Source of the DNA: an uncultured Bacilli bacterium
Lineage (GTDB): Bacteria; Bacillota_I; Bacilli_A; RFN20; CAG-826
Assembly (NCBI GenBank): GCA_944327845.1
Contig: CALVHN010000002.1
Span: 69,326-133,325, forward strand
Direction of reading: 5' to 3'
DNA length: 64,000 bases
Of this stretch, positions 56,945-64,000 are shown piece after piece. A program made the translations under genes and the position numbers. Position 1 is the first letter of the stretch, and each line of letters starts with the position of its first letter. The notes beneath the pieces are model-generated. The model had not been told where the DNA came from. It did not search any database and worked only from the letters and a program-made list of their open reading frames with translations.

Positions 56945-57511
56945 ATGATAGCTGGGTTAATTATTCTTGGAATCATTGTTTTATTAGTTATTATTTTTGT
57001 TTCATGGTGGATTTATACCATGAACTGGTTCCGAAAAGCAAAAGTTAAAGTCGATGAATCTTTATCAGGAATTGATGTTGCTTTAAATAAAAGATTTGAT
57101 TTGATTACTAAATTATATGATTCAACAAAAGGTTATATTAAACATGAATCAGAAACTTTAAGTAAAATCGCTTCCTTAAGAAGTGGAAAAATTGATAATC
57201 TTGATTTAGATTCAAAATCTAAATTATCTTCTGATTTAGATTCTTTAAATCGAGAAATTAATGTTGTAGTTGAACAATATCCTAATTTAAAAGCAGATAC
57301 TGTATTTTTAAATTTAATGAATCAAAGCAACGAAGTTGAAGAAAGACTTCAAGCTGCAAGAAGATTATATAATTCAAATGTTTCTATATTTAATCAAAAA
57401 AGAGTAACCTTCCCTTCTTCTATTGTTGCTAATTCTATTGGTTTTAAAGAAAATCTTAAGTTCTTTGAAGTTGAAGAAGCAAAAAAAGAAGATGTTAAAC
57501 TAAATTTTTAA
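56945..57511 (+). CDS. lemA: LemA family membrane protein
   Basis: A 188-residue protein with one N-terminal helix (about 3-26) and a helical outer or cytoplasmic bundle. WFRKAKVKVDESLSGIDVAL near 28-47 and the later NSNVSIFNQKRVTFPSSIVA near 141-160 are typical of LemA. The exact role of LemA is not settled. It forms a pair with the DUF2188 gene. Confidence 0.9.
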   Translation: MIAGLIILGIIVLLVIIFVSWWIYTMNWFRKAKVKVDESLSGIDVALNKRFDLITKLYDSTKGYIKHESETLSKIASLRSGKIDNLDLDSKSKLSSDLDSLNREINVVVEQYPNLKADTVFLNLMNQSNEVEERLQAARRLYNSNVSIFNQKRVTFPSSIVANSIGFKENLKFFEVEEAKKEDVKLNF

Positions 57512-57524
57512 TAGATGTAAAAAA

Positions 57525-57566
57525 CGCTTGATTAAACTATTAATTTTATGATATATTAATCAAGCG
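57525..57566 (+). promoter_or_regulatory. tRNA-Asp promoter lying in an inverted repeat
   Basis: CGCTTGATTAA (57525-57535) and TTAATCAAGCG (57556-57566) are perfect 11-bp arms. Within them, TTGATT (57528), 18 bases and TATATT (57552-57557) form a promoter for tRNA-Asp, 13 bases downstream. The same hairpin could end the lemA transcript. Confidence 0.6.
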
Positions 57567-57570
57567 CGTT

Positions 57571-57646
57571 GGACCAGTGGTGTAGCGGTTAACATGCCAC
57601 TCTGTCACAGTGGAGATCGCGGGTTCGATTCCCGTCTGGTCCGCCA
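57571..57646 (+). tRNA. tRNA-Asp(GTC)
   Basis: 76 bases with CCA. GGACCAG/CTGGTCC acceptor; anticodon stem CCACT/AGTGG around CTGTCAC, anticodon GTC. Confidence 0.96.
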
Positions 57647-57664
57647 GCACTATTCATCCAGTAT

Positions 57665-57741
57665 GGCCCGGTAGCTCAGTTGGTAGCAGCGGAGGACTGA
57701 AAATCCTTATGTCGTGGGTTCGAGTCCCACTTGGGCCACCA
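57665..57741 (+). tRNA. tRNA-Phe(GAA)
   Basis: 77 bases with CCA. GGCCCGG/TTGGGCC acceptor; loop CTGAAAA, anticodon GAA; T-arm GTGGG-TTCGAGT-CCCAC. It lies 18 bases after tRNA-Asp, in one transcript. Confidence 0.95.
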
Positions 57742-57756
57742 CAGAAAAAACGACAT

Positions 57757-57802
57757 GTCTGATATATTCTTAGAAAATTCTAAGGATTTGCAGACTTTTT
57801 TT
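57757..57802 (+). terminator. terminator of the tRNA-Asp/Phe operon
   Basis: GTCTG ... CAGAC outer arms and CTTAGAA/TTCTAAG inner arms, followed by T7. Confidence 0.85.
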
Positions 57803-58129
57803 ATTTTTAGGCTTAAATGGCAATTTTTTAAATTTGTGTCGTTTTTAATAATGAGAGCCGAAATCTCTAAAATTCAATGAGAAATTATCATTTTTAAGAC
57901 CATTTTGCAACGGCAGATGTTCACTATTACATGACAACTGTACTTATTATTCTTTTTATTAATATTGATTGACAATCTGATTCTTATCGAGCTAGGTGGT
58001 CTTTTTTGACGTATCAAAAATATTTTTTAACTTTTTTCAATTTATACCCCATCATAAAGGTCTCAAAATCTCTATGTAATGAGAAGGGTAATGTTAGCTC
58101 TTCTTTAAAAACATAATGAAGAAAAAGTT
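57803..58129. other. non-coding stretch after the tRNA genes
   Basis: About 330 bases with stops in all frames and somewhat higher GC than the surroundings. AAGACCA near 57896 and TGGTCTTTTTT near 58000 could close a large hairpin with a T-run, but I cannot support a named RNA. It may be decayed accessory DNA. Confidence 0.4.
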
Positions 58130-58300
58130 ATGAAATACAAATTAATTATTGGCGTTTCTAACAGATCTCCTAAGAATAGAGTAGTTACCTACAAAAAAGT
58201 ATCACTAGAAGCGAAAGTTAAAGATGCGATTGCTGATGCAAGTAAGGCAGCTATCATTCTTCCTGGAAATTCATTTAAAAGCGTCACGCCGAAGATATAA
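58130..58300 (+). CDS. small unknown ORF, possible gene remnant
   Basis: A 56-residue frame beginning MKYKLIIGVSNRSPKNR, Lys- and Ser-rich, with many Ala codons and GC content above its surroundings. No strong ribosome site. A further protein-like run (EDNEEGSGVVDGMDCLY) follows in another frame near 58315-58370, so the region may be the remains of a longer transferred gene. Not recognised. Confidence 0.35.
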   Translation: MKYKLIIGVSNRSPKNRVVTYKKVSLEAKVKDAIADASKAAIILPGNSFKSVTPKI

Positions 58301-58408
58301 TACTAATAATTATAGAAGATAATGAAGAAGGCAGCGGAGTAGTCGATGGAATGGATTGTTTATATAGATGAACTGTTTTACTTTTGAAATTTATTCGTAC
58401 GAAAAATG

Positions 58409-58440
58409 TAATTTAATATACACTTTTTCATATTAAATTA
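58409..58440. repeat. inverted repeat before the third DUF4143 gene
   Basis: TAATTTAATAT (58409-58419) and ATATTAAATTA (58430-58440), perfect 11-bp arms with a 10-base loop, 66 bases before the ATG. It is purely AT, so chance is possible, but the other two DUF4143 genes here also carry upstream palindromes. Confidence 0.4.
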
Positions 58441-58506
58441 GTAAAATATCTTGGCTTTTTATATATTTATTTAGTATACTTATATTCCAAAAGCGAGGAA
58501 CTTATT

Positions 58507-59811
58507 ATGAAAAGACTAATTGAACAACGATTATATGAATGGAAAAATTCTTTCAATCGTAAGCCACTTCTTATTTATGGAGCAAGACAAATTGGGAAAA
58601 CTTATTCTATGCTGGCATTTGGAAAAGAACATTATGCTAATGTTGTATATTGTAACTTTGAAAACAATACGGATTTACATGCCATTTTTGAGAGAAATCT
58701 TGATCCTGAACGAATCGTTTCTGCTATTTCTGCTATGTGCAATACTGAGATTACAAAAGGTAATACATTAATAATCTTTGATGAAATTCAGGCTTGTGAA
58801 CGTGCATTGACATCACTTAAATATTTTCAAGAACAGGCAAATGATTATCATATTATTGCAGCTGGTAGTTTGCTAGGCCTTTCAATCAACCGAGGTTTAT
58901 ATTCTTTTCCAGTTGGCAAAGTTGATATGATAACAATGTATCCTCTTACCTTCAAAGAGTTTCTTATTGCAACAGGCAATGAACAACTCGTTTCACTTAT
59001 TCAAGAAGCATATATTAATTTTTCACCAGTTGTTTTGCATGAAAAGGCAATGGATTTATATCGTACATATCTTGTCGTGGGTGGTTATCCTGCTGCTGTA
59101 CAAAAATATCTCGATACCGGTAGTTTTAACTTAGTACGTGCAGAACAAAGTTCAATTTCAAATGCTTACATCGCGGATATGGCAAAGTATGCAACGCCAT
59201 CCGAGATGATTAAAAGCATAGAAGTATATAACTCACTTTTATCTCAACTTTCAAAGGAAAATACAAAATTTCAATACTCTGTAATCGGTTCGAAAGCCCG
59301 AGCAAAAGATTATGAAATGTCACTTGCTTGGTTAAAATCAGCAAACGTCGTACTTAACTGTCAGAGAGTAAGTGAAGGAAAATATCCTCTTAGTTTATAT
59401 GAAGATCATAATTCATTTAAAATTTATTATTCGGATGTTGGTCTACTTACAATGCGTATGTCAATTGCTCCTAATGCAATTTTACAACCATATAACCTTT
59501 CGGACAAAATGCGTGGTATGATGGCAGAAAACTTTGTGGCAGAGCAACTTGCGGCAAATGGATTTTCTTTATACTATTGGACTTCTGGAAATTCTGCAGA
59601 AATTGACTTTGTAATTCAACAAGGCACCTACTCTATCCCAATAGAAGTTAAATCTTCGGATAACGTAAAAGCAAAAAGTTTACAAACATATATAAAAAAA
59701 TATTCTCCGAAATACTCTTTTCGTATATCTGCTAAAAATTTTGGTAATGAAAACGGAATTAGATCTATTCCACTTTATGCAATATTCTGCTTAAAACCGG
59801 AAACAGAATAA
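58507..59811 (+). CDS. AAA_14/DUF4143 ATPase, third copy
   Basis: A 434-residue ATPase of the same broad family as those at 21366 and 23187 but of another branch. Walker A is GARQIGKT (25-32), Walker B LIIFDEIQACERAL near 91-104, sensor AAGSLLG near 118. The C-terminal domain keeps the full nuclease-type motif EIDFVIQQG...IPIEVKSSD near 382-400, with Lys present, unlike the other two. GAGGAA ribosome site. Codon use is less AT-biased than in core genes, consistent with transfer. It follows tRNA-Asp/Phe. Confidence 0.88.
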   Translation: MKRLIEQRLYEWKNSFNRKPLLIYGARQIGKTYSMLAFGKEHYANVVYCNFENNTDLHAIFERNLDPERIVSAISAMCNTEITKGNTLIIFDEIQACERALTSLKYFQEQANDYHIIAAGSLLGLSINRGLYSFPVGKVDMITMYPLTFKEFLIATGNEQLVSLIQEAYINFSPVVLHEKAMDLYRTYLVVGGYPAAVQKYLDTGSFNLVRAEQSSISNAYIADMAKYATPSEMIKSIEVYNSLLSQLSKENTKFQYSVIGSKARAKDYEMSLAWLKSANVVLNCQRVSEGKYPLSLYEDHNSFKIYYSDVGLLTMRMSIAPNAILQPYNLSDKMRGMMAENFVAEQLAANGFSLYYWTSGNSAEIDFVIQQGTYSIPIEVKSSDNVKAKSLQTYIKKYSPKYSFRISAKNFGNENGIRSIPLYAIFCLKPETE

Positions 59812-59854
59812 ATTGTTTAAATCTAACGCAAACACTTCCTATAAAATAAAACGC

Positions 59855-61366
59855 TTATTTTCTTTTCTTCTTATATTTATATTTTTTTCTTTTTCTTATT
59901 TTTTTACCAGTAAAGATTGATATTAAAATAATTATGATAAATAGAATTACTATACCAATAATAATATAGGTTCCATATTTATCAAAAAATATTTCTAAAG
60001 GTGATTTATCCTCAATTGAGATAGTATAAGTTGTGGTATATTCTTTGTTATTTTCATTAGTATAAGTAAAGGTAAATAAATATTCTCCAGGATTATTAAA
60101 AGTTAATGTTGAATAGTTAGAAATAGGTTTATTATTTTCAATAACCTTACTATTTAAGGATATTTCTAAATTAATATTAGGATCATTATTTTGAATTATT
60201 GTTTCTTTATTATCTTGATTAATATAAGTGAAGGTAAAATCTTTAAACTCTAATGTATCATTTAATTCATAATTAGGATTAATAAGAGAAACATAGAAAC
60301 CTTCTTTTTCTACACCAATATCAGAATCTAAATTAATTCCATAGGATGTATCTTTAAAACAAACATCAGCCCATTCAGGATAATCAATAAAAGGATTACG
60401 GTTATGTTGAACTGCATTATAAACTAAATTATTACGATGCTTTTCATAATTATCGACTGGATCAATCTTATTCCAACTTAATAAATCATCTAATATTCCA
60501 TAGGTTGCAGGAGTAGTTTTTGTTGAATCACAAGTTAAAGTTTCTTCAGGATTTGTATTAAATGTAGAAACAAGTTTTAATGCAGGTTCAAAATCCTCAG
60601 TTGAACGATATGAATGATATCTTGTAGCCATATAAAACAAGCTTCTTGCGATATCTCCTTTATCTTCATCTCTTGGTTCATAAACTGTGTAACCATCTTT
60701 ATTTAAACCATAATGTCCGGTAACTTTGTTGGTTACTGAATCAACAACTTCAACAGTAGTAGAAGCATTTAAATCTAAGATTTCTCCATATGGTCGATTA
60801 TTATGCCCTTGTTGATTATTTGTTCTTTCTCCAATTCTTAAATTATGCATGTCAGTAGCAGCAAATGGTTGCTCTTTTAAATCTTCATCGACAGAATATT
60901 TATCTTTAAATCCACGAGATTTTGGCCACATATGTTCTCGATCAAAATTTTTATTATTTCCTTGTTTCCAGGTATAATCATCAGTATATAAAGGATTAAC
61001 AATTACATTATCTAATTTCCATTCTTGAGTTGATATTTCTTCTTCACTTAAAGGATCAAGCTCATAGTTTCGATCAATTAATAAAAATAATTCCCAATTA
61101 GTTTTCCAAGCTAATGAATTTTCAATTTTTGAATGGCCTTCTTCGATTATTTCTTGAAGTTTAATTAATAATCCTTCTCCTTTAAGACCATCATCATCGC
61201 TTAAACTTGAATAGTAAGCTTTTATTTCTTCTTTAGTAAAATCATCAAAAATACTTTCTTTTTGAATTGCTTGAGTTGAAATAGTTAATTCATTTGAATT
61301 AAGCTTAACATTATTAATCGGCGTTAAAAGTAAAAGTGGAATTAATCCAAGGCAATAGTTTTTCAT
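59855..61366 (-). CDS. EndA-type nuclease with signal peptide and C-terminal membrane anchor
   Basis: A 503-residue exported nuclease. A signal peptide (about 1-24) leads to an endonuclease I domain with REHMWPKSRGF at 143-153, ATDMHNLRIGERTNNQQ at 170-186 and HRNNLVY...HNRNPFIDYPEW. An Ig-like beta domain (about 345-455) precedes a transmembrane helix (about 467-486) and a very basic tail, so the enzyme is held on the outer face. The other EndA relative (4720) is instead lipid-anchored. No ribosome site; GATAAT lies 6 bases before ATG on the minus strand, suggesting a leaderless mRNA. Confidence 0.87.
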   Translation of the reverse strand: MKNYCLGLIPLLLLTPINNVKLNSNELTISTQAIQKESIFDDFTKEEIKAYYSSLSDDDGLKGEGLLIKLQEIIEEGHSKIENSLAWKTNWELFLLIDRNYELDPLSEEEISTQEWKLDNVIVNPLYTDDYTWKQGNNKNFDREHMWPKSRGFKDKYSVDEDLKEQPFAATDMHNLRIGERTNNQQGHNNRPYGEILDLNASTTVEVVDSVTNKVTGHYGLNKDGYTVYEPRDEDKGDIARSLFYMATRYHSYRSTEDFEPALKLVSTFNTNPEETLTCDSTKTTPATYGILDDLLSWNKIDPVDNYEKHRNNLVYNAVQHNRNPFIDYPEWADVCFKDTSYGINLDSDIGVEKEGFYVSLINPNYELNDTLEFKDFTFTYINQDNKETIIQNNDPNINLEISLNSKVIENNKPISNYSTLTFNNPGEYLFTFTYTNENNKEYTTTYTISIEDKSPLEIFFDKYGTYIIIGIVILFIIIILISIFTGKKIRKRKKYKYKKKRK

Positions 61367-61497
61367 AAAAATATTATCATATAAAAAATAAATAAAAGAA
61401 AGATATTTTTAAAAATATTTAAGAATAGTAAGGATTTTTATCTAAAAACTCTAAATTGTTTTAAGGGAAAATAGCTCTTTATTAAGTATTTTAAACT

Positions 61498-61506
61498 TGT
61501 TATAAT
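61498..61506 (+). promoter_or_regulatory. tRNA-Ala promoter, extended -10
   Basis: TGTTATAAT (TGn plus consensus TATAAT), 10 bases before the tRNA; no good -35 is visible. Confidence 0.65.
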
Positions 61507-61516
61507 TATGTTCCTT

Positions 61517-61592
61517 GGGGCTTTAGCTCAGCTGGGAGAGCGCTTCCATGGCATGGAAGAGGTCGCCGGTTCGATACCGGTAAGCTCCACCA
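61517..61592 (+). tRNA. tRNA-Ala(GGC)
   Basis: 76 bases with CCA. GGGGCTT/AAGCTCC acceptor; anticodon stem CTTCC/GGAAG around ATGGCAT, anticodon GGC; T-arm GCCGG-TTCGATA-CCGGT. Confidence 0.95.
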
Positions 61593-61605
61593 TATTGAAA
61601 GCAAT

Positions 61606-61644
61606 GGTTTGATACAGTGAAAATCGCTGGTCAAACCTTTTTTT
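61606..61644 (+). terminator. terminator after tRNA-Ala
   Basis: GGTTTGA (61606-61612) and TCAAACC (61631-61637), then T7. Confidence 0.82.
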
Positions 61645-61743
61645 GCGCCAAAATTAGCAAAAATTAACATATTATTTACATAAATTGAACATAGTTGACT
61701 TAGCATCCTAGTCTCCACTAGTGAAGTTTTAACTCGTGATTTT

Positions 61744-61800
61744 GCACTAAAAACTTTTTATAGCACAATAAACTTTTTGTCGCACAAAAAACTTTTTATT
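61744..61800. repeat. three tandem 19-bp repeats upstream of the restriction operon
   Basis: GCACTAAAAACTTTTTATA, GCACAATAAACTTTTTGTC and GCACAAAAAACTTTTTATT start at 61744, 61763 and 61782, an exact 19-base period. They lie about 95 bases before the XRE gene. The shared word is GCAC(A/T)A(A/T)AAACTTTTT. Possible binding sites for the XRE protein. Confidence 0.7.
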
Positions 61801-61894
61801 CTTTTTGAGAAAAAATCTTATAAAAGTCTTATTAAATTATCGAAATTGTACCTATTTTGTGTTAAAATAGCGTTAAAGATTTTGAGGTGAACAC

Positions 61895-62089
61895 ATGTTT
61901 GATTACGCAAAAAAGATTAGAGAGTATCGAGAAAGAAAATTCATATCACAGCTAGAACTAGCTAAGATATTAGGTGTTAGTAATGTAACCGTCTGTCGAT
62001 GGGAGACAGGTAGATATGAACCAGACATGGAAACCAAGAAAAAGTTAGTCGCTCTCTTTAATGAGATCGGCATGAAATTAGATAATTAA
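61895..62089 (+). CDS. XRE-family regulator of the type I R-M operon
   Basis: A 64-residue single-domain helix-turn-helix protein: SQLELAKILGVSNVTVCRWE near 18-37 is the HTH. Size and position directly before hsdM fit a controller protein that delays restriction during establishment. GAGGTGA ribosome site; extended -10 TGTTAAAAT near 61859-61867. The stop is 16 bases before hsdM. Confidence 0.85.
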   Translation: MFDYAKKIREYRERKFISQLELAKILGVSNVTVCRWETGRYEPDMETKKKLVALFNEIGMKLDN

Positions 62090-62105
62090 TAATGAGGTGA
62101 AGAGA

Positions 62106-63704
62106 ATGGCTAAGAAAACCACTGACGTTAGTTTAAATCTTGATTCTATTTTATTCAATTGTAGAGACTATTTGAGAGCCGCTAGGAACTCTGGATCTTT
62201 TTTTGAAAAACGTGACATGATGCTTACGCTTGTGTTTTTGAGGTTCATTGGTGAAAAATACGATGATGGCGTTGAGAAACTTAAAGAAGATTTGAAAAAA
62301 CAAGGATTAGATCCGGAAGATCCTGAAATAAAAAGAGCATTTATTGATGATCCTACTTTCACAGATGGAACATTCTACTTACCAAAAGAAGCGCGATGGG
62401 AAACAATCATTAATACTCCAGCTACTAGTTTAAATTCTGCTCTTGATAAAGCACTTAAAGCGATTAGTGATTCATCAAATGATTTAAAAGGCTGCGTTGT
62501 TGAAGGAACTTTCACTTCAAGGAATTTAGCTCCTAATGATATAAAGAAAATCGTCGATGAAGTTAACAAAATAAGTCATAAAAAGTTTGGCGAAGAAAAG
62601 GATTTAATTGGACATGTATACGAATACTTTTTAAAGGAATTTGCTGTCAATGCCACTAAAGAAGAAGGTGAATTCTATACACCACATGATGTTGTTCAAT
62701 TAATCGCAACGCTCATCGAGCCATACGATGGGACTCTATTCGATCCAGCTTGTGGCAGTGGTGGTATGTTCATTCAAAGCGCTGAACTTGTTAAATCAAA
62801 GCAAGGTGATATTAACAAAATCAATGTTTATGGTCAGGAAAAAGATGCTGCTACTTGGCGACTTGCAAAGATGAATTTGGTTTTGCATGGCATTTCAAGT
62901 AACTTAGGAAAAACTTATGATTCGTCTTTTACAAACGATCAACACAAAGGTCTATATTTTGATTATGTCATGGCTAATCCGCCATTCAATTTAAAGAGTT
63001 GGTATGACTCTAATTTAAAGAATGATCCAAGATGGACTGGATATGGAACACCTCCCGAAAGCAATGCTAACTATGCTTGGATTTTGCATATCCTTTCACA
63101 TCTAAAGCCTAACAAAGGCGTTGCAGGATTTTTGCTTGCTAATGGGGCTTTGGGTGACAGCGATACAAAAACTATAAGACAAAAATTAATTGATAATGAT
63201 AAGGTAGAAGCCATCATTATTCTTCCTAGAGAATTATTTGTAACTACTGATATTAGTGTCACCCTTTGGATACTAAATCAAAACAAAAAAGGCGGAATGT
63301 ATCATAGAAGAAATCTTAGAAATAGAGAAGGAGAGATTCTTTTTATCGATTTAAGAACATGGCGTGACAACCCAGTTAAAAACGAAAACAAAAAGAAAGT
63401 TAGATTAAGCACTGAACAAATTCAAAAAGTTGCTGATATTTATCATACTTGGCAAAGCGAAGGAACTGATGGAAGTAATTATGCAGTTCCTGAACTTTAT
63501 CGAAGTGTAAAGAAAGACCAAATCATAGACTCTTCATTGGTGCCTTCTAAATATATTGAATTCATCGACCATGATTTAGATATAGATTTCCCTAAAGAAA
63601 TGGAGAGAATCCAAAAGGAACTAAAAGATTTAATTGACGAAGAAATAGAATCCCAAAAGAAGCTAAAAGATGCAATGCGAGGTATTGGCTATGGGATTGA
63701 CTAG
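62106..63704 (+). CDS. hsdM: type I restriction-modification methyltransferase subunit
   Basis: A 532-residue adenine methyltransferase subunit. ATG 62106 follows GAGGTGA at 62094-62100. The HsdM N-terminal helical domain (about 8-160) precedes the SAM motif FDPACGSGGMF near 217 and the catalytic NPPF in YVMANPPFNLKSW near 285; EFYTPHDVVQLI is also typical. With HsdS it methylates, and with HsdR cleaves, a split recognition site. Codon use is less AT-rich than core genes. It overlaps hsdS by 14 bases. Confidence 0.96.
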   Translation: MAKKTTDVSLNLDSILFNCRDYLRAARNSGSFFEKRDMMLTLVFLRFIGEKYDDGVEKLKEDLKKQGLDPEDPEIKRAFIDDPTFTDGTFYLPKEARWETIINTPATSLNSALDKALKAISDSSNDLKGCVVEGTFTSRNLAPNDIKKIVDEVNKISHKKFGEEKDLIGHVYEYFLKEFAVNATKEEGEFYTPHDVVQLIATLIEPYDGTLFDPACGSGGMFIQSAELVKSKQGDINKINVYGQEKDAATWRLAKMNLVLHGISSNLGKTYDSSFTNDQHKGLYFDYVMANPPFNLKSWYDSNLKNDPRWTGYGTPPESNANYAWILHILSHLKPNKGVAGFLLANGALGDSDTKTIRQKLIDNDKVEAIIILPRELFVTTDISVTLWILNQNKKGGMYHRRNLRNREGEILFIDLRTWRDNPVKNENKKKVRLSTEQIQKVADIYHTWQSEGTDGSNYAVPELYRSVKKDQIIDSSLVPSKYIEFIDHDLDIDFPKEMERIQKELKDLIDEEIESQKKLKDAMRGIGYGID

Positions 63705-64000
63705 ACTTGGAAATTTCATCGAACAAACTGATATCAGAAACGATGATTCGAAATTTGGTGAAAATGATGTAAAAGGCATCTCTACGACAAAGCAATTTAT
63801 CGAAACTAAAGCTGATTTGCTTGGCGTAAGCTTAAAAAGTTATAAAGTCATCAGGCCAAACGAGTTTGTTTATGTTGCTGATACTTCTCGTAGAGGTGAT
63901 AAAATCGGGTTAGCATATTGCGAGAATAAACCTTGTATAGTTTCTAGTATTTATACGAGCTTTAAGGTAAAAGACGAATCTAAACTTCTACCTAGATTTT
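63691..64000 (+). CDS. hsdS: type I restriction specificity subunit, 3' end outside window
   Basis: ATG 63691 lies within the end of hsdM in another frame. The 103 visible residues (MGLTRLGNFIEQTDIRND, then GISTTKQFIETKADL and VADTSRRGDKIGLAYC) match the first target-recognition domain of HsdS proteins. It decides the DNA sequence recognised. No ribosome site of its own; translation is probably coupled to hsdM. Confidence 0.88.
   Translation, partial: MGLTRLGNFIEQTDIRNDDSKFGENDVKGISTTKQFIETKADLLGVSLKSYKVIRPNEFVYVADTSRRGDKIGLAYCENKPCIVSSIYTSFKVKDESKLLPRF

Noticed and set aside
57757-58010. A non-coding RNA closed by AAGACCA and TGGTCT with a T-run
   Set aside because: The arms are more than 100 bases apart and I could not find a consistent internal fold.
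61506-61718. Minus-strand frame of 70 codons with a plausible-looking peptide
   Set aside because: It lies antisense across tRNA-Ala; the peptide is simply the translated complement of the tRNA, a common artefact.
1-64000. Mycoplasma-type genetic code (TGA as Trp)
   Set aside because: All full-length genes read through with TGG only, and treating TGA as Trp does not repair any of the four broken genes.

Overview
This is a very AT-rich bacterial chromosome segment from a low-GC Gram-positive lineage close to, or within, the Bacilli/Mollicutes border. The evidence is the gene set and order (rpsD-ezrA-nifS-thiI; infC-rpmI-rplT), many lipoproteins with lipobox signals, RDD and LemA membrane proteins, AGGAGG ribosome sites and sigma-A-like promoters. 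All Trp codons in the long genes are TGG, so the standard bacterial code applies. TGA is nevertheless hardly used as a stop: I see it ending only phoR and one small hypothetical gene.

Layout. 1-6.2 kb: the 3' part of gltX, two RDD membrane proteins, a small lipoprotein and an exported EndA-type nuclease. 6.3-12.2 kb: a complete CUT1-type sugar ABC importer (ATPase with a large insertion, two permeases, binding lipoprotein) and a zinc-ribbon membrane protein. 12.4-20.5 kb: a KdgK-like sugar kinase, an unknown exported protein and two tandem ~1000-residue ABC-FtsX fusions. 20.7-24.9 kb: a tRNA-Glu followed by an accessory patch of two AAA/DUF4143 ATPases set among direct repeats and palindromes, ending in a broken gene. 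25-35.6 kb: core genes (phosphodiesterase-like enzyme, rpsD, ezrA, nifS, thiI, rplT-rpmI-infC with an L20-type attenuator, pepC, HAD phosphatase, tRNA-Arg). 35.7-42.5 kb: argS and a spermidine/putrescine (pot) importer. 43-49.4 kb: tRNA-Leu, then a poorly conserved patch with three broken genes and a large WYL-type regulator. 49.4-57.5 kb: a full phosphate-starvation locus pstS-pstC-pstA-pstB-phoU-phoP-phoR, then DUF2188 and LemA genes. 57.5-64 kb: tRNA-Asp and tRNA-Phe, a third DUF4143 ATPase, a membrane-anchored EndA nuclease, tRNA-Ala and the start of a type I restriction-modification operon with its own small XRE regulator.

How the genes work together. The window describes a scavenging lifestyle: uptake of sugars, polyamines and phosphate, two surface nucleases and a peptidase. 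Phosphate regulation looks self-contained, because two promoters with identical triple TTTAC(A/T) PHO boxes lie in the locus that also encodes PhoP and PhoR.

Accessory genes cluster beside tRNA genes. The most unusual structures are the repeat-flanked DUF4143 ATPase modules, the exported orphan with twin ABC-FtsX exporters, a terminator-like hairpin inside the pstC reading frame, and a 19-bp triple repeat upstream of the restriction-modification operon. Four genes are broken: three by single-base changes in short A/T runs and one by an in-frame TAA. All neighbouring core genes are intact.
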